Origin: Rhodobacter sp.
GTDB taxonomy: Bacteria > Pseudomonadota > Alphaproteobacteria > Rhodobacterales > Rhodobacteraceae
DNA: 64,000 nt
NCBI GenBank assembly: GCA_016704435.1
Contig: JADJAB010000003.1
Location: 1-64,000, forward strand
Reading direction: 5' to 3'
Below are positions 9,136-18,429 of the stretch, piece after piece. The position numbers and the translations under genes are program-made. How positions within the stretch are numbered: the first letter of the stretch is position 1; every line of letters begins with the position of its first letter. Under the pieces are notes generated by a model. The model made no database searches. It saw only the letters and a program-made list of their open reading frames with translations, and was not told where the DNA came from.

Positions 9136-10471
9136 ATGCGTCTCAGCCGCTACTTCCTGCCCGTCCTGAAGGAAAACCCCGCCGAGGCGCAGATCGTCTC
9201 GCACCGCTACATGCTGCGGGCGGGAATGATCAAGCAGCAGGCGGCGGGCATCTATTCCTGGCTGCCCTTGGGCTACCGCGTGCTGCGCCGGATCGAAGAG
9301 ATCGTGCATCAGGAACAGATCCGCGCCGGCCATATCCCGATGCTGATGCCGACGATCCAGCCCGCCGACCTGTGGCGCGAGTCCGGCCGCTATGACGATT
9401 ACGGCCAGGAAATGCTGCGCATCAAGGATCGACAGGATCGCGAGATGCTGTTCGGCCCGACCAACGAAGAGATGGTCACCGACATCTTCCGCGCCCACGT
9501 CAACAGCTACAAGGACCTGCCGCTGACGCTGTACCACATCCAGTGGAAATTCCGCGACGAGATGCGGCCCCGTTTCGGCGTGATGCGGGGGCGCGAGTTC
9601 CTGATGAAGGACGGCTACAATTTCGACGTCGACCGCGAGGCGGCGCTGCACGCCTACAACCGCCACATGGTCAGCTATCTGCGCACCTACGAACGCATGG
9701 GCCTGACCGCGATCCCGATGCGCGCCGACTCTGGCCCGATCGGCGGCGACGACACGCATGAGTTCCTGGTCCTCGCCTCGACCGGCGAGTCCGAGGTGTT
9801 CTTTGACAGCGCCGTGACAGATCTGAAGCTGGGCAACCGCGCGGTCGACTACGACAACCGCGAGGAAGTGGCCGCCGTCTGCCGCGAGTTCACCACGCTT
9901 TACGCCCGCACCGACGAGACCCATGACGAGGCGCTGTTCAACACCATCCCCGAGGCCCGCCGCAAGGTCGCACGCGGGATCGAGGTCGGGCAGATCTTCT
10001 ACTTCGGCACCAAGTACTCCGAAAGCATGGGCGCCACGGTCGTCACCGCCGACGGGTCGCGTGCCGGTGGAAATGGGCAGCCACGGCATCGGCGTCAGCC
10101 GCCTTCTGGGCGCGATCATCGAGGCCAGCCATGACGACAAGGGCATCATCTGGCCCGAGGGTGTCACGCCTTTCCCGGTCGGCATCGTGAACCTCAAACA
10201 GGGCGATGCCGCTGCCGATGCCGCCTGCGAAGGTCTGGAAAAGGCCTTGCTGGCCAAGGGGCTGGAGCCGCTCTACGACGACCGCGACGAACGGGCCGGG
10301 GCGAAATTCGCCACCATGGACCTGATCGGCCTGCCCTGGCGGATCACCGTCGGGCCGCGTGGTCTGGAAAAGGGAGTGGTCGAGCTGACCTCGCGCCGCA
10401 GCGGCTTGTCCGAAGAGGTGAGCCCAGAGGCCGCCGTCGCCCGTGTTGCGGAGATTTACGCCGGGATCTGA
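9136..10471 (+). CDS. proS: Prolyl-tRNA synthetase, frame broken near 10057
   Basis: Class II synthetase that charges tRNA-Pro. Motif 1 lies around [19 protein letters not shown], motif 2 is [19 protein letters not shown], and motif 3 is [18 protein letters not shown], followed by the anticodon-binding domain. There is no YbaK-like editing insertion between motifs 2 and 3, and the repaired length is about 445 aa; both are typical of alphaproteobacterial ProRS. The frame shifts by one between TADGS and VPVEMG at about 10052-10062 (one extra or two missing bases). ProRS is essential and both halves are intact, so a sequence error is by far the best explanation. The start ATG follows AAAAGGCCGCTCTCC. 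Confidence 0.93.
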
Positions 10472-10482
10472 GGGAGACGCGC

Positions 10483-11064
10483 ATGGAAATCGTCGCGACG
10501 ATCCTCTACGCGCTCGACATCGCGATCCTGATTTCGTTTCAGGTCCTGAACCGGGATTACCGGCTGCTTGCACCTGCCATAAGCGAATATGGCCTGGGCC
10601 GGACGGCGCTGCTGTTCAAGGTCTACATCCTCTCGGGCAGCATCGCCGCACCGCTTCTGGCCTGGCAGTTCTGGTCGGCCGAAAATCCCGGCTACCCGCT
10701 GGCGATTTCGGCCTATCTGATGCTGGTGGCGCTGGGCCGGCTGGGGGTGGGGCTTTATCCGGTAGACCTGACCGGCACGCCGCGCACCAGGGCGGGAACG
10801 GTTCATCATGCGGCCACGCTTCTGGCCTTTGGCTGCGCCTTCATGGCGGTGACCGAGGCGACGCCCTTGCTGATCGCGGGATCGACCGGCCTGGACGCCA
10901 CCCTCCTTTCGGCCCTCAAGCACCTGATCAGCCTTGGGTTTCTTGCGGTTGGCCTGACCGTGTCGGTGCCCATCCGCCGCTACTTCGGGCTGGCCGAGCG
11001 GTTGTTTCTGTATTCCACCGCTTTGTGGTTTCTGGTCGCCACGCAAAGCCTGCCGCCGCTTTAG
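10483..11064 (+). CDS. DUF998 family integral membrane protein
   Basis: A 193-aa protein with six hydrophobic helices, beginning MEIVATILYALDIAILISFQ. The pattern SEYGLG in the first loop, GLYPVDLTG in the middle and an HHAAT motif in the fourth helix fits the DUF998 family, whose function is unknown. It starts 11 bp after proS and is probably co-transcribed. The GTVHHAATLLAFG stretch could bind a cofactor or metal, but nothing shows it. Confidence 0.75.
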   Translation: MEIVATILYALDIAILISFQVLNRDYRLLAPAISEYGLGRTALLFKVYILSGSIAAPLLAWQFWSAENPGYPLAISAYLMLVALGRLGVGLYPVDLTGTPRTRAGTVHHAATLLAFGCAFMAVTEATPLLIAGSTGLDATLLSALKHLISLGFLAVGLTVSVPIRRYFGLAERLFLYSTALWFLVATQSLPPL

Positions 11065-11166
11065 GCGCGGAGCCATGTCAGCCACTTCACGGCCTTCAGG
11101 CGCGCGCGACATGCAGGTTCAGATGCAGCGTGCCGCCGGTGAATCAGACGGCACGGACGGCGCGGG

Positions 11167-11844
11167 TCAGCCCCGCACCACTTTCAACGCCACCAGCGGC
11201 GAGCCGCCCTGGACGAAAAGGCGCAGCCAGATCGGCATCATGTGCTCGGTCCCGCGGGCGCCCGCGATGTCGCCCAGGTCGATCACGCTCTGCCAACCGA
11301 AGTCCCGCGCCAGCGCTGTCACCTGTGCTTTGGCCTCGGCCGAGTTGCCCGCGATCATGAGGTCCGGCCCGCCCGGAATCAGCGACGGTTCGACCATCAC
11401 CGGGGCCGAGACGGTGTTGAACGCCTTTACCACGAGCGCCTTGGGGAAAGCCTTCTGGATCTCTTCGCCGACACTGGTGTGCTCGGTCAGGGCGGCAGGC
11501 AGGAACGGCGGCATTCCGTTCGAGAAGTCGAGCGGGTTCGACACATCCACCAGCGGCTTGTCCGCAAGGTTCTCTGCCCCCGCTGCGCGCAACGCTTCCA
11601 GCGACACCAGGCCGGAAGTGACGTTGAACACGATGTCCGCCCCGGTTGCGGCCTCGCGGAAGGTCGCAACCCTGGCGCCGGTGCGCGCCTGCCAATCTGC
11701 CAGTGGTTCTGCATAGTTGCGCGGTTTTGCCAGTTCGGAGGCAACCGGATTGCGGATGCCGATCGTTACCTGATGCCCCTTTGCGATCAAACCCGCCCCC
11801 AGGGTCTGCCCGACCATGCCGCCGCCGATCATCGCTATTTTCAT
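11167..11844 (-). CDS. NAD(P)-binding oxidoreductase, F420H2:NADP reductase-like
   Basis: A 225-aa single-domain Rossmann protein. The dinucleotide loop GGGMVGQTLGAGL starts at residue 8, and the following IGIRNP suggests preference for NADPH. It matches the 'NADP oxidoreductase, coenzyme F420-dependent' fold, which in organisms without F420 usually marks uncharacterised NADPH-dependent reductases. It is transcribed away from a tetR gene with two operator-like palindromes in the 70-bp gap. The likeliest reading is that TetR represses it and the inducer is its substrate or a toxic electrophile (inference). Confidence 0.85.
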   Translation of the reverse strand: MKIAMIGGGMVGQTLGAGLIAKGHQVTIGIRNPVASELAKPRNYAEPLADWQARTGARVATFREAATGADIVFNVTSGLVSLEALRAAGAENLADKPLVDVSNPLDFSNGMPPFLPAALTEHTSVGEEIQKAFPKALVVKAFNTVSAPVMVEPSLIPGGPDLMIAGNSAEAKAQVTALARDFGWQSVIDLGDIAGARGTEHMMPIWLRLFVQGGSPLVALKVVRG

Positions 11845-11866
11845 CTGTCGCTCCCGATGCTAGAGA

Positions 11867-11912
11867 CAGACAGGTTCGTCTGCCCTTCAAGCAAATACAG
11901 ACAGGTCTGTCT
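11867..11912. promoter_or_regulatory. Twin TetR operator palindromes in the reductase/tetR gap
   Basis: Two related dyads lie here: CAGACAGGTTCGTCTG (11867-11882) and AGACAGGTCTGTCT (11899-11912). Both contain the half-site AGACAG. Their centres are 31 bp apart, about three helical turns, so two dimers could bind on one face. The second ends 2 bp before the tetR ATG. Confidence 0.75.
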
Positions 11913-11914
11913 AT

Positions 11915-12490
11915 ATGTCAAGCGAGTTGTCATCCACCCCCGGCGAAAAGGCGGAAAAACCGCGCCCGGCGCGGGAGCGCATTCTGGACGTGGCGGGGCC
12001 GCTGTTCTGGGCCGAGGGCTATCGCGCCATCGGGGTGGATCGGGTGATCGCCGAAAGCGGTGTGGCCAAGGCGACGTTCTACAAGCATTTCCCGTCGAAG
12101 GACGATCTGATGGTGGCCTGGGTCGAGGCCGCCGAAGCCATGGCCGAGGCTTCGGCGCCGCCTGTCCGGGGGGCGGCACCGTTGACCGACTATGCCCGAG
12201 CGATGATCCGCATCGCCCGCGGGCCGGTCTGCCACGGCTGCACATGGCAGGGCAGCGCGGCCGAGTTTCGCGACCCCGCGCATCCGGTCCACAAGGCGGC
12301 GGCGGCTGTCAAGCGGCGCAGGTTGGTCGACCTGCAGGCGCGCGCCGAAGCGCAGGGCCTTGCCGATCCGCAGGCTGCGGCGGAACGGGTGTTCCTGCTG
12401 CTGGAAGGGGTTTGGGCGGCGGTGCGAATGTTCGGCCCCGAAGCGCCGCTGGCCGAGGCCGAAGCGGCGGTGGACCTGCTGACGGGCTGA
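11915..12490 (+). CDS. TetR/AcrR family repressor
   Basis: A 191-aa regulator with the N-terminal TetR helix-turn-helix at about residues 20-66 (RILDVAGPLFWAEGYRAIGV, VAKATFYKHFPSKDDLMVAW) and a helical ligand-binding domain behind it. A CHGC pair (VCHGCTWQG, about residue 107) could sense a reactive compound. The gene is divergent from the NAD(P)-binding reductase. The operator touches the start region and no Shine-Dalgarno sequence is seen, so the message may be leaderless or the gene tightly self-repressed. Confidence 0.88.
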   Translation: MSSELSSTPGEKAEKPRPARERILDVAGPLFWAEGYRAIGVDRVIAESGVAKATFYKHFPSKDDLMVAWVEAAEAMAEASAPPVRGAAPLTDYARAMIRIARGPVCHGCTWQGSAAEFRDPAHPVHKAAAAVKRRRLVDLQARAEAQGLADPQAAAERVFLLLEGVWAAVRMFGPEAPLAEAEAAVDLLTG

Positions 12491-12571
12491 CTTTGCGTCA
12501 CCTTGGGGTGAGGGCCGTTGCAGCCGCGCCACGCTGCAGTCATGGTTTGGTCACTTCTTCCCTTCAGGCTG

Positions 12572-13240
12572 ATGGACATGACAGTGCCCGATATCCATAG
12601 GCGCCTGTTCCGGCGCGAGTTGTCCCTGGCCGAGCTTCTGGCCGACGGGATCGTGCATGCGCTGGCGCTGGTGGCGGGGCTGGTCGCCTTTCCGATCCTG
12701 CTCTATCACGCGCTGCAGACGGCGGGCATCGGAGCGTTTGCGGCGCTGGCGGTCTATGCCGGCGGGTTCTTCCTGATGTGGGGCTTTTCGCTGGCCTACA
12801 ACATGACGCCGCCTTCCGCGCTGAAATGGCTGCTCAGGCGGTTCGACCATTCGATGATCTATGTGATGATCGCGGGCACCTATACCGCGCTGATCCCGCA
12901 TCTGCAGCATCCCGGCTGGGCCTGGACGCTGGGCGTCGTGGTCTGGACCGGGGCGGCGGCGGGGATCGTGGTCAAGGTGGCACTTCCCGGTCGCTATGAC
13001 CGGTTGTCGGTGCTGGCCTATATCGCGCTGGGCTGGGTGGGCGTGATCGCCATCGGCCCGGTCAGCGCGGCGCTGCCGGTGCTGTCGCTGTGGCTGCTGA
13101 TCGCGGGCGGGCTGACCTATGTGGTGGGGGTGGCGTTCTACCTGTGGGACCGGATGCTGTTCCAGTCGGCGATCTGGCACATGTTCGTCGCTGTCGCCGC
13201 CGGGTTGCACTTTGCCGCCATTGCGGTGTCGCTGGCCTGA
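12572..13240 (+). CDS. Hemolysin III / PAQR-family membrane protein
   Basis: A seven-helix membrane protein of the hemolysin III (TrhA) family, about 222 aa from the chosen ATG. Family features are the N-terminal ELLADGIVHALALVAG and the LLRRFDHSMIYVMIAGTYTA helix whose His is part of the conserved metal site. The C-terminal IWHMFVAVAAGLHF adds the second and third His. Bacterial members are linked to membrane lipid homeostasis rather than true haemolysis. The frame is open 54 bp further upstream, but MDMTVPDIHRRL is the usual N-terminus. Confidence 0.88.
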   Translation: MDMTVPDIHRRLFRRELSLAELLADGIVHALALVAGLVAFPILLYHALQTAGIGAFAALAVYAGGFFLMWGFSLAYNMTPPSALKWLLRRFDHSMIYVMIAGTYTALIPHLQHPGWAWTLGVVVWTGAAAGIVVKVALPGRYDRLSVLAYIALGWVGVIAIGPVSAALPVLSLWLLIAGGLTYVVGVAFYLWDRMLFQSAIWHMFVAVAAGLHFAAIAVSLA

Positions 13241-14890
13241 TCCGCCCCCGCCCCCGACCGATCCCAACCGCCTGGTTCGCCACGCGCTGCGCGATAGCGG
13301 TTCCGTCGCCGACAGCGGTGGAGGGGCAGAGGAAGACGTCGCCCGCCTCCGGCCCGCCCGGCGCTTCGGCCGGCACACCGTTGTTGCGGCCGATCTCGAC
13401 CTGGCGCCGGACCGAGGGGCCGTCGACGGATTCTGGGATCGCCCAACCCTTTCCGCTGCGGAACAGGGCACTTGCCGGCGGGCGCAGCGCATCCTCGGCC
13501 TGAACCGCGGCCAGCGCCTGTTCGCGGTTGCGCACCTCCAGCGCCGCCGGGTTGATTGGCAGCATATGCGCCAGCATGGTTTGGCCCCGGATCGCCGCAC
13601 CGCCGCGACGGTCAGGATCAGCCGGGACTGTCGTCTTGCCTTGGCCATCGTTCATTCCCCTGTCTACAGCGCGCTGACCAGGTCGGCCCGGTCCGGATCG
13701 CGTTTTTCAGCCAGTCCGGGACAACCGCCGCCCCCAGTGCGACCAGCATGGCCTGGCCGCGGCTGGCCGGGTCGAAGCGGACCGGAATCTGGCAAAGGTC
13801 GGTCGAAAAGCCCGCAGCGACGGCGAGGGACAGGACATGGCCAAGAAGCGCGCCGACCGCAGCGCCCCCAGCGTGTCCACCGCCGGTTCGCCCAGCAGCA
13901 CGAAGGCAGCATCGCCGTTGGTGAAGCCGATCACCCGCAAAAACGCCGGATCATGCGCGTGGCGATGCAGACGATGCCGAAGGTGACGACGAAGGCGACG
14001 GCGCCCATCCATGGCGGCTCGCGCCGGCGCCGGGTTCGGCATCGCCGCGTAAGCCTCGCGCGCCTCGCTTTTCAGGCGGACGCCACCGAACGTGGGCATG
14101 TCCTGCAATGCGGCAAGGCCATGTAGGCGGGCGAGCCCGGCGGCATTTGCGCATGCCGGCCACCGCAGTTCCAGCATCGGCTGACGGCCTTCGCGGACCT
14201 CGACCGCCGGCCGGCCCCCAGCATCCGCTCTAGCAACCGCACCAGCACATCCGACAGGATCGCGCCGTCCTGCGGCAGCGTGATCGGTGCCAGACCGGCA
14301 TCCGGTGCGCGGTTCGGATCGGGCGCCTGCGGCATCGCCACCAGTTGGCCGCGGCGGCTTTGCCGGACGTGGCGCGGCTCCACACCGGATTTTCGCACCG
14401 GTTCCACCCGCTGCGCGCCGATCAGGGCGCGGCCGGCTGCGATGCCGCCGAGGCAGCCCGCCGCCGCGCCGCCGATGGCGAGAAGGGCGCGCGGTCGTGG
14501 CGTGCCTGCCTTGCGGTCGGTCAAGCCAGCCAGCAGATCGTCCAGGTCGCGGCCCCGGCCTCGGCCAGGTTGCGCGCCACCCTTCGGCCAGCCTGACGAT
14601 GATCTCGGCCAGAACCGGAAGCTTCGAGGTTGCTCCGCGACGCAGCGGCCTCTGCGGCGCTTGCGCGTCAAAGCGCAACCAGACCGGTCAGCAGGTCGCC
14701 CTTGGTCGCACTCTCCCAGCACTGCCACGAACAGCGTCTGGGCGGCATTCAGGATCGCTTCGCGCCGGGCGCCATGCAGCGGCGGGTAGAAGGGGGTGTT
14801 GCGGGCATCCGTCTTTCCGAATTCCAGGTCGCAGACCGACGGTCGGTGGGTAGGCCGGACGGCCCTTGCGGTCGAGGTCTCGGCAAGATG
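13241..14890 (-). other. Damaged coding region, no intact gene recognised
   Basis: About 1.65 kb between the hemolysin III gene and the anthranilate operon has leftward coding character but no continuous protein. Pieces in different frames look protein-like. They include AHMLPINPAALEVRNREQAL (about 13530-13590), a helix WMGAVAFVVTFGIVCIATRM (about 13960-14020), GHVLSLAVAAGFSTDLCQIP and ILSDVLVRLLERMLGAG, plus a glycine-zipper helix LLAIGGAAAGCLGGIAAG (about 14440-14490). The pieces must be joined by many single-base shifts. I cannot assign families. Either it is a decayed pair of membrane-protein genes or a stretch of poor consensus. Confidence 0.5.
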
Positions 14891-14904
14891 TTTCAAGGGT
14901 GATG

Positions 14905-14918
14905 TTTCAAGCTTGAAA
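14905..14918. promoter_or_regulatory. Perfect 14-bp palindrome, probable MarR operator of the anthranilate operon
   Basis: TTTCAAGCTTGAAA is a perfect inverted repeat 54 bp before the first gene of the operon. The left arm is preceded by a direct copy of the arm, TGTTTCAAG at 14889-14897, 14 bp upstream. MarR proteins typically bind such 14-20 bp AT-containing dyads over the promoter, and a marR gene is in the operon. Confidence 0.72.
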
Positions 14919-14971
14919 TGAAACCGCAACGATGGCAGTCTGACCGCAGGATCACGACAGGGGGACGCGCG

Positions 14972-17255
14972 ATGAAGGTTCTTTGCCTTGGGGGAGGGCC
15001 GGCCGGGCTTTACTTCGCCATTTCGATGAAGCTGCGCGACCCGTCGCATCAGGTGACCGTGCTGGAGCGCAATCGCGCCAACGACACCTTTGGCTGGGGC
15101 GTGGTGCTGTCGGATGACGCGCTGGGCCGGATGCAGCAGAACGACCCCGTCAGCACCGACGCCATTCGCGGCCAGTTCGCCTATTGGGACGATATCGCCG
15201 TGGTGCGCGGGGAGGAACGCGTGGTGTCGGGCGGGCATGGTTTCGCCGGGATCGGGCGCAAGGCGATGCTGATCCTGTTGCAGGCCCGCGCCCGCGAATT
15301 GGGCGTCGACATGCAATTCGAGACGGAATTCAAATCGGCGGAAGAGTATCGCAAGGATTACGATCTGGTCGTCGCCACCGATGGCATCAACTCGCTTGTC
15401 CGCCGCGAATATGAATCGGCATTCAAGCCCGACATCGACACCCGGCTGTGCAAGTTCGTCTGGCTGGGCACGCATCAGAAATTCGACGACGCCTTCACCT
15501 TCATCTTCGAAAAAACAGCGCATGGCTGGGTCTGGGCGCATGTCTACCAGTTCGACGACAACACCGCGACCTTCATCGTCGAATGCCTGCCCGAGACCTG
15601 GGACGCCTGGGGCTTCGAGGGCATGACCAAGGAAGAAACCGTCGAGACCTGCCGCAAGATATTCGCGGCCCATCTTGGCGGCCATGACCTGATGTCCAAT
15701 GCCGCCCACCTGCGCGGATCGGCGGTCTGGATGCAGTTTCCCCGCGTGATCTGCGAGACCTGGTATCACGAGAACGTCGTGTTGATGGGCGACGCGGCGG
15801 CGACGGGGCATTTTTCCATTGGCTCGGGTTCCCGGCTGGCCTTCGATTCCGCCATTGCCCTGGCCGAATACCTGCATTCCGAATCCAGCCTGGAAGCTGC
15901 CTTCAAACGCTATCAGGACGAACGCCGGGTCGAGGTGTTGCGCCTGCAATCGGCCGCCCGCAATTCGCTGGAATGGTTCGAGGAGGTCGAACGGTATCTG
16001 GACATGCCGATCACCCAGTTCGCCTATTCGCTGTTGACCCGCAGCCAGCGGATTTCCCACGAGAACCTGCGCCTGCGTGACAAGGCCTGGCTGGAGGGTG
16101 CCGAAGACTGGTTCCAGAAGCAGGCCGGGGGCCAGCCCGGCCGCCGCCCGATGTTCGCGCCCTTCAAATTGCGCGACATGGCGCTGAAGAACCGCATCGT
16201 GCTGTCGCCGATGGCGCAATACAAGGCCGTCGACGGTTGCCCGACCGACTGGCATTTCACCCACTACGCCGAACGCGCCAAGGGGGGGGCGGCGCTTGTA
16301 TATACCGAAATGACCTGCGTTTCCGCCGAGGGACGCATCACCCCCGGCTGCCCCGGCCTTTACGCGCCGGAGCATGAGGCCGCGTGGAAACGGCTGGCTG
16401 GCTTCATCCACTCCGAGACCACCGCGAAACTGTGCCTCCAGATCGGCCATTCGGGCCGCAAGGGCAGCACCCGTGTTGCGTGGGAAGGCATGGACAAGCC
16501 GCTTGAGGCGGGCAACTGGCCGACCATTGCCGCTTCTGCCATTCCCTACCGGCCCGAAAACGCCACCCCCAGGGCGATGGACCGCGCCGATATGGACAAG
16601 GTGAAGGCCCAGTTCGTTGCCGCCACCGAAATGGCCAACCGCGCCGGCGCCGACATGATCGAGATGCACGCCGCCCACGGCTACCTCTTGGCGACGTTCA
16701 TCAGCCCGATCACCAACCACCGGACCGACGACTACGGCGGAGCCTTGGAAAACCGCATGCGCTACCCGCTGGAGGTGCTCAAAGCCATGCGGGCCGCCTT
16801 CCCGGCCGGAAAAGCCGATGTCGGTGCGCATCTCGGCGCATGACTGGATCGACGGCGGCGTGACGCCGTCCGAGGCGGTCGAAGTGGCCAGGATGTTCCA
16901 CGCGGCGGGGGCGGATATCATCGACGTCTCATCCGGCCAGACCGACCCGGCGGAACAGCCGATCTATGGCCGGATGTTCCAGACCCCGTTCTCCGACCGC
17001 ATCCGCCACGAGGCGGGCATCCCGACCATGACCGTCGGCAACATCAGCGACAGCGATCAGGTCAACGGCATCCTGATGGCGGGCCGCGCCGATCTGGTCT
17101 GCCTTGCCAGGATGCATCTGGCCGATCCCTACTGGACGCTGCATGCTGCGGTCGAGCAGGGCGACACGGCGACCGAATGGCCGGTGCCCTACAAGGGCGG
17201 GCGCGATCTGATGTTCCGCCTGCGCGAGCGGCAGGAGGCGCAAATCCGGGTATGA
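14972..17255 (+). CDS. abmA: 2-aminobenzoyl-CoA monooxygenase/reductase (or salicylyl-CoA 5-hydroxylase-type fusion), frame broken at 16810
   Basis: A two-domain flavoprotein of about 760 aa after repair. The N-terminal domain (about 1-385) is a group A flavin monooxygenase with the FAD loop LGGGPAGLYFAISM and the second FAD motif MGDAAATGHFSIGSG. The C-terminal domain (about 390-760) is an Old Yellow Enzyme-type reductase starting MFAPFKLRDMALKNRIVLSP, with HAAHGYLLATFISP and the FMN-phosphate region MAGRADLVCLARM. In Azoarcus this fusion hydroxylates and then reduces 2-aminobenzoyl-CoA; close relatives act on salicylyl-CoA. The CoA ligase downstream favours the aminobenzoate role. A run AAAA at 16810-16813 carries one extra base and breaks FPAGKPMSVRIS; both halves are otherwise intact. 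Confidence 0.9.
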
Positions 17256-17992
17256 CGCTTTCAGGCAAACGCGCCCTGGTGACGGGTGGCGGTTCTGGCG
17301 CCGGGGCGGCGCTGGCGCTGGCCTTTGCCGAGGCGGGGGCCGAGGTGGTGATCACCGGGCGGCGCAAGCGGGCGCTGGCCGAGACCGCTGCCGGTCATGC
17401 CAGTATCCGGCCGGTGCAGGCCGATGTGACGGACGAGGCATCGGTGAAACGGATGTTTCACGAGGCGGGGGTTTGCGACATCATCATCGCCAATGCCGGT
17501 GCTGCCGATAGTGCGGTGATGGCGAAAACCTCGCTGGACCAATGGAATGCGATGATCGCGGTCAACCTGACAGGGGTGTTCCTGACCTTCCGCGACGGTT
17601 TGAACCAGTTGCCCGGCTGGGGACGGCTGATCGCCGTCGCCTCCACCGCCGGGCTGAAGGGTTACGCCAAGGTCGCGCCCTATGCGGCGGCGAAACATGG
17701 CGTGGTCGGCATGGTGCGCAGCCTTGCATTGGAAACCGCGCGCAAACCCGTCACGGTGAACGCGATCTGCCCCGGCTTTCTCGACACGCCGATGACCGAA
17801 ACCTCCATCCGCGTGATTGCCGAGAAGACCGGCAAGACCGAGGCCGACGCCCGCGCCGCGCTGGAAGGCATGTCGCCGCAAGGCCGCTTGTTCCAGCCTT
17901 CGGAAGTCGCCGCAACGGCACTCTGGCTGTGCGGCCCGGGGTCGGAAGGCATCACCGGCCAGGCCATCGCCATTTCCGGGGGAGAGACATGA
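17252..17992 (+). CDS. SDR family NAD(P)-dependent oxidoreductase of the anthranilate operon
   Basis: A 246-aa classical short-chain dehydrogenase. The cofactor loop is TGGGSGAGAALALAF, the NAG motif is IIANAGAAD, and the catalytic triad is Ser in AVASTAGLKGYAK with YAAAKHG (Tyr/Lys). The ATG overlaps the abmA stop by 4 bp, so translation is coupled. It should oxidise or reduce a hydroxy/oxo-cyclohexene-CoA or a ring-opened beta-hydroxyacyl-CoA intermediate; the exact step is inferred from context only. Confidence 0.88.
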   Translation: MTLSGKRALVTGGGSGAGAALALAFAEAGAEVVITGRRKRALAETAAGHASIRPVQADVTDEASVKRMFHEAGVCDIIIANAGAADSAVMAKTSLDQWNAMIAVNLTGVFLTFRDGLNQLPGWGRLIAVASTAGLKGYAKVAPYAAAKHGVVGMVRSLALETARKPVTVNAICPGFLDTPMTETSIRVIAEKTGKTEADARAALEGMSPQGRLFQPSEVAATALWLCGPGSEGITGQAIAISGGET

Positions 17993-18429
17993 GCGATCTG
18001 TCCAAACGCCGCCTCAAGGCCTGGATCCGTCTGCTGGGCGTCACCCGCAGCGTGGAATCCGAACTGCGCGAATTCCTGCGCCTGCGCCATGACACCACGC
18101 TGCCACGGTTCGACGTGATGGCCGCGCTCTGGCGGCGGCGCGACGGCGTGACGATGTCGGAACTGTCGCGGATGCTGCTGGTGTCGAACGGCAATGCCAC
18201 CGGCGTGGTCGACCGGCTGGAGAAGGACGGTTTTGTCCGCCGCCGCCCCTCGGAAACCGACCGTCGGACGGTATTTGTCGCGCTGACCGATGACGGCTTG
18301 CGCGCCTTCGAAGGGATGGCCGGAGAGCATGAGAAAGAGGTGGACCGTCTGCTGGGCAACCTGTCGGAAGCCGACCTCGACGCCCTGACCACCATGTTCC
18401 GCCGCATCGGCAAGGGAGACGCGAGATGA
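17989..18429 (+). CDS. MarR family regulator of the anthranilate operon
   Basis: A 146-aa winged-helix regulator. Recognition elements are [20 protein letters not shown] (helices 3-4, about residues 55-75) and the wing [18 protein letters not shown] with its DxR motif. MarR repressors in aromatic-CoA operons commonly respond to the aryl-CoA thioester. Here the gene lies inside the operon, overlapping its neighbours by 4 bp at both ends. The perfect palindrome at 14905-14918 is the natural candidate target, giving autoregulated control. Confidence 0.9.
   Translation: MSDLSKRRLKAWIRLLGVTRSVESELREFLRLRHDTTLPRFDVMAALWRRRDGVTMSELSRMLLVSNGNATGVVDRLEKDGFVRRRPSETDRRTVFVALTDDGLRAFEGMAGEHEKEVDRLLGNLSEADLDALTTMFRRIGKGDAR

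Noticed and set aside
10050..10065. Programmed frameshift in proS
   Set aside because: There is no slippery heptamer or downstream structure of note, ProRS is not known to use frameshifting, and many other genes here have similar single-base breaks.
13062..13655. A 197-codon minus-strand frame beginning MNDGQGKTTV
   Set aside because: The first ~130 codons look protein-like, but the frame runs deep into the antisense of the hemolysin III gene and has no natural end. I left it within the damaged block rather than call a gene.
14072..16921. A 949-codon open frame on the minus strand across abmA
   Set aside because: It is antisense to a clear two-domain flavoprotein and has low-complexity GC-rich composition without domains. 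Such shadows are expected at this GC content.
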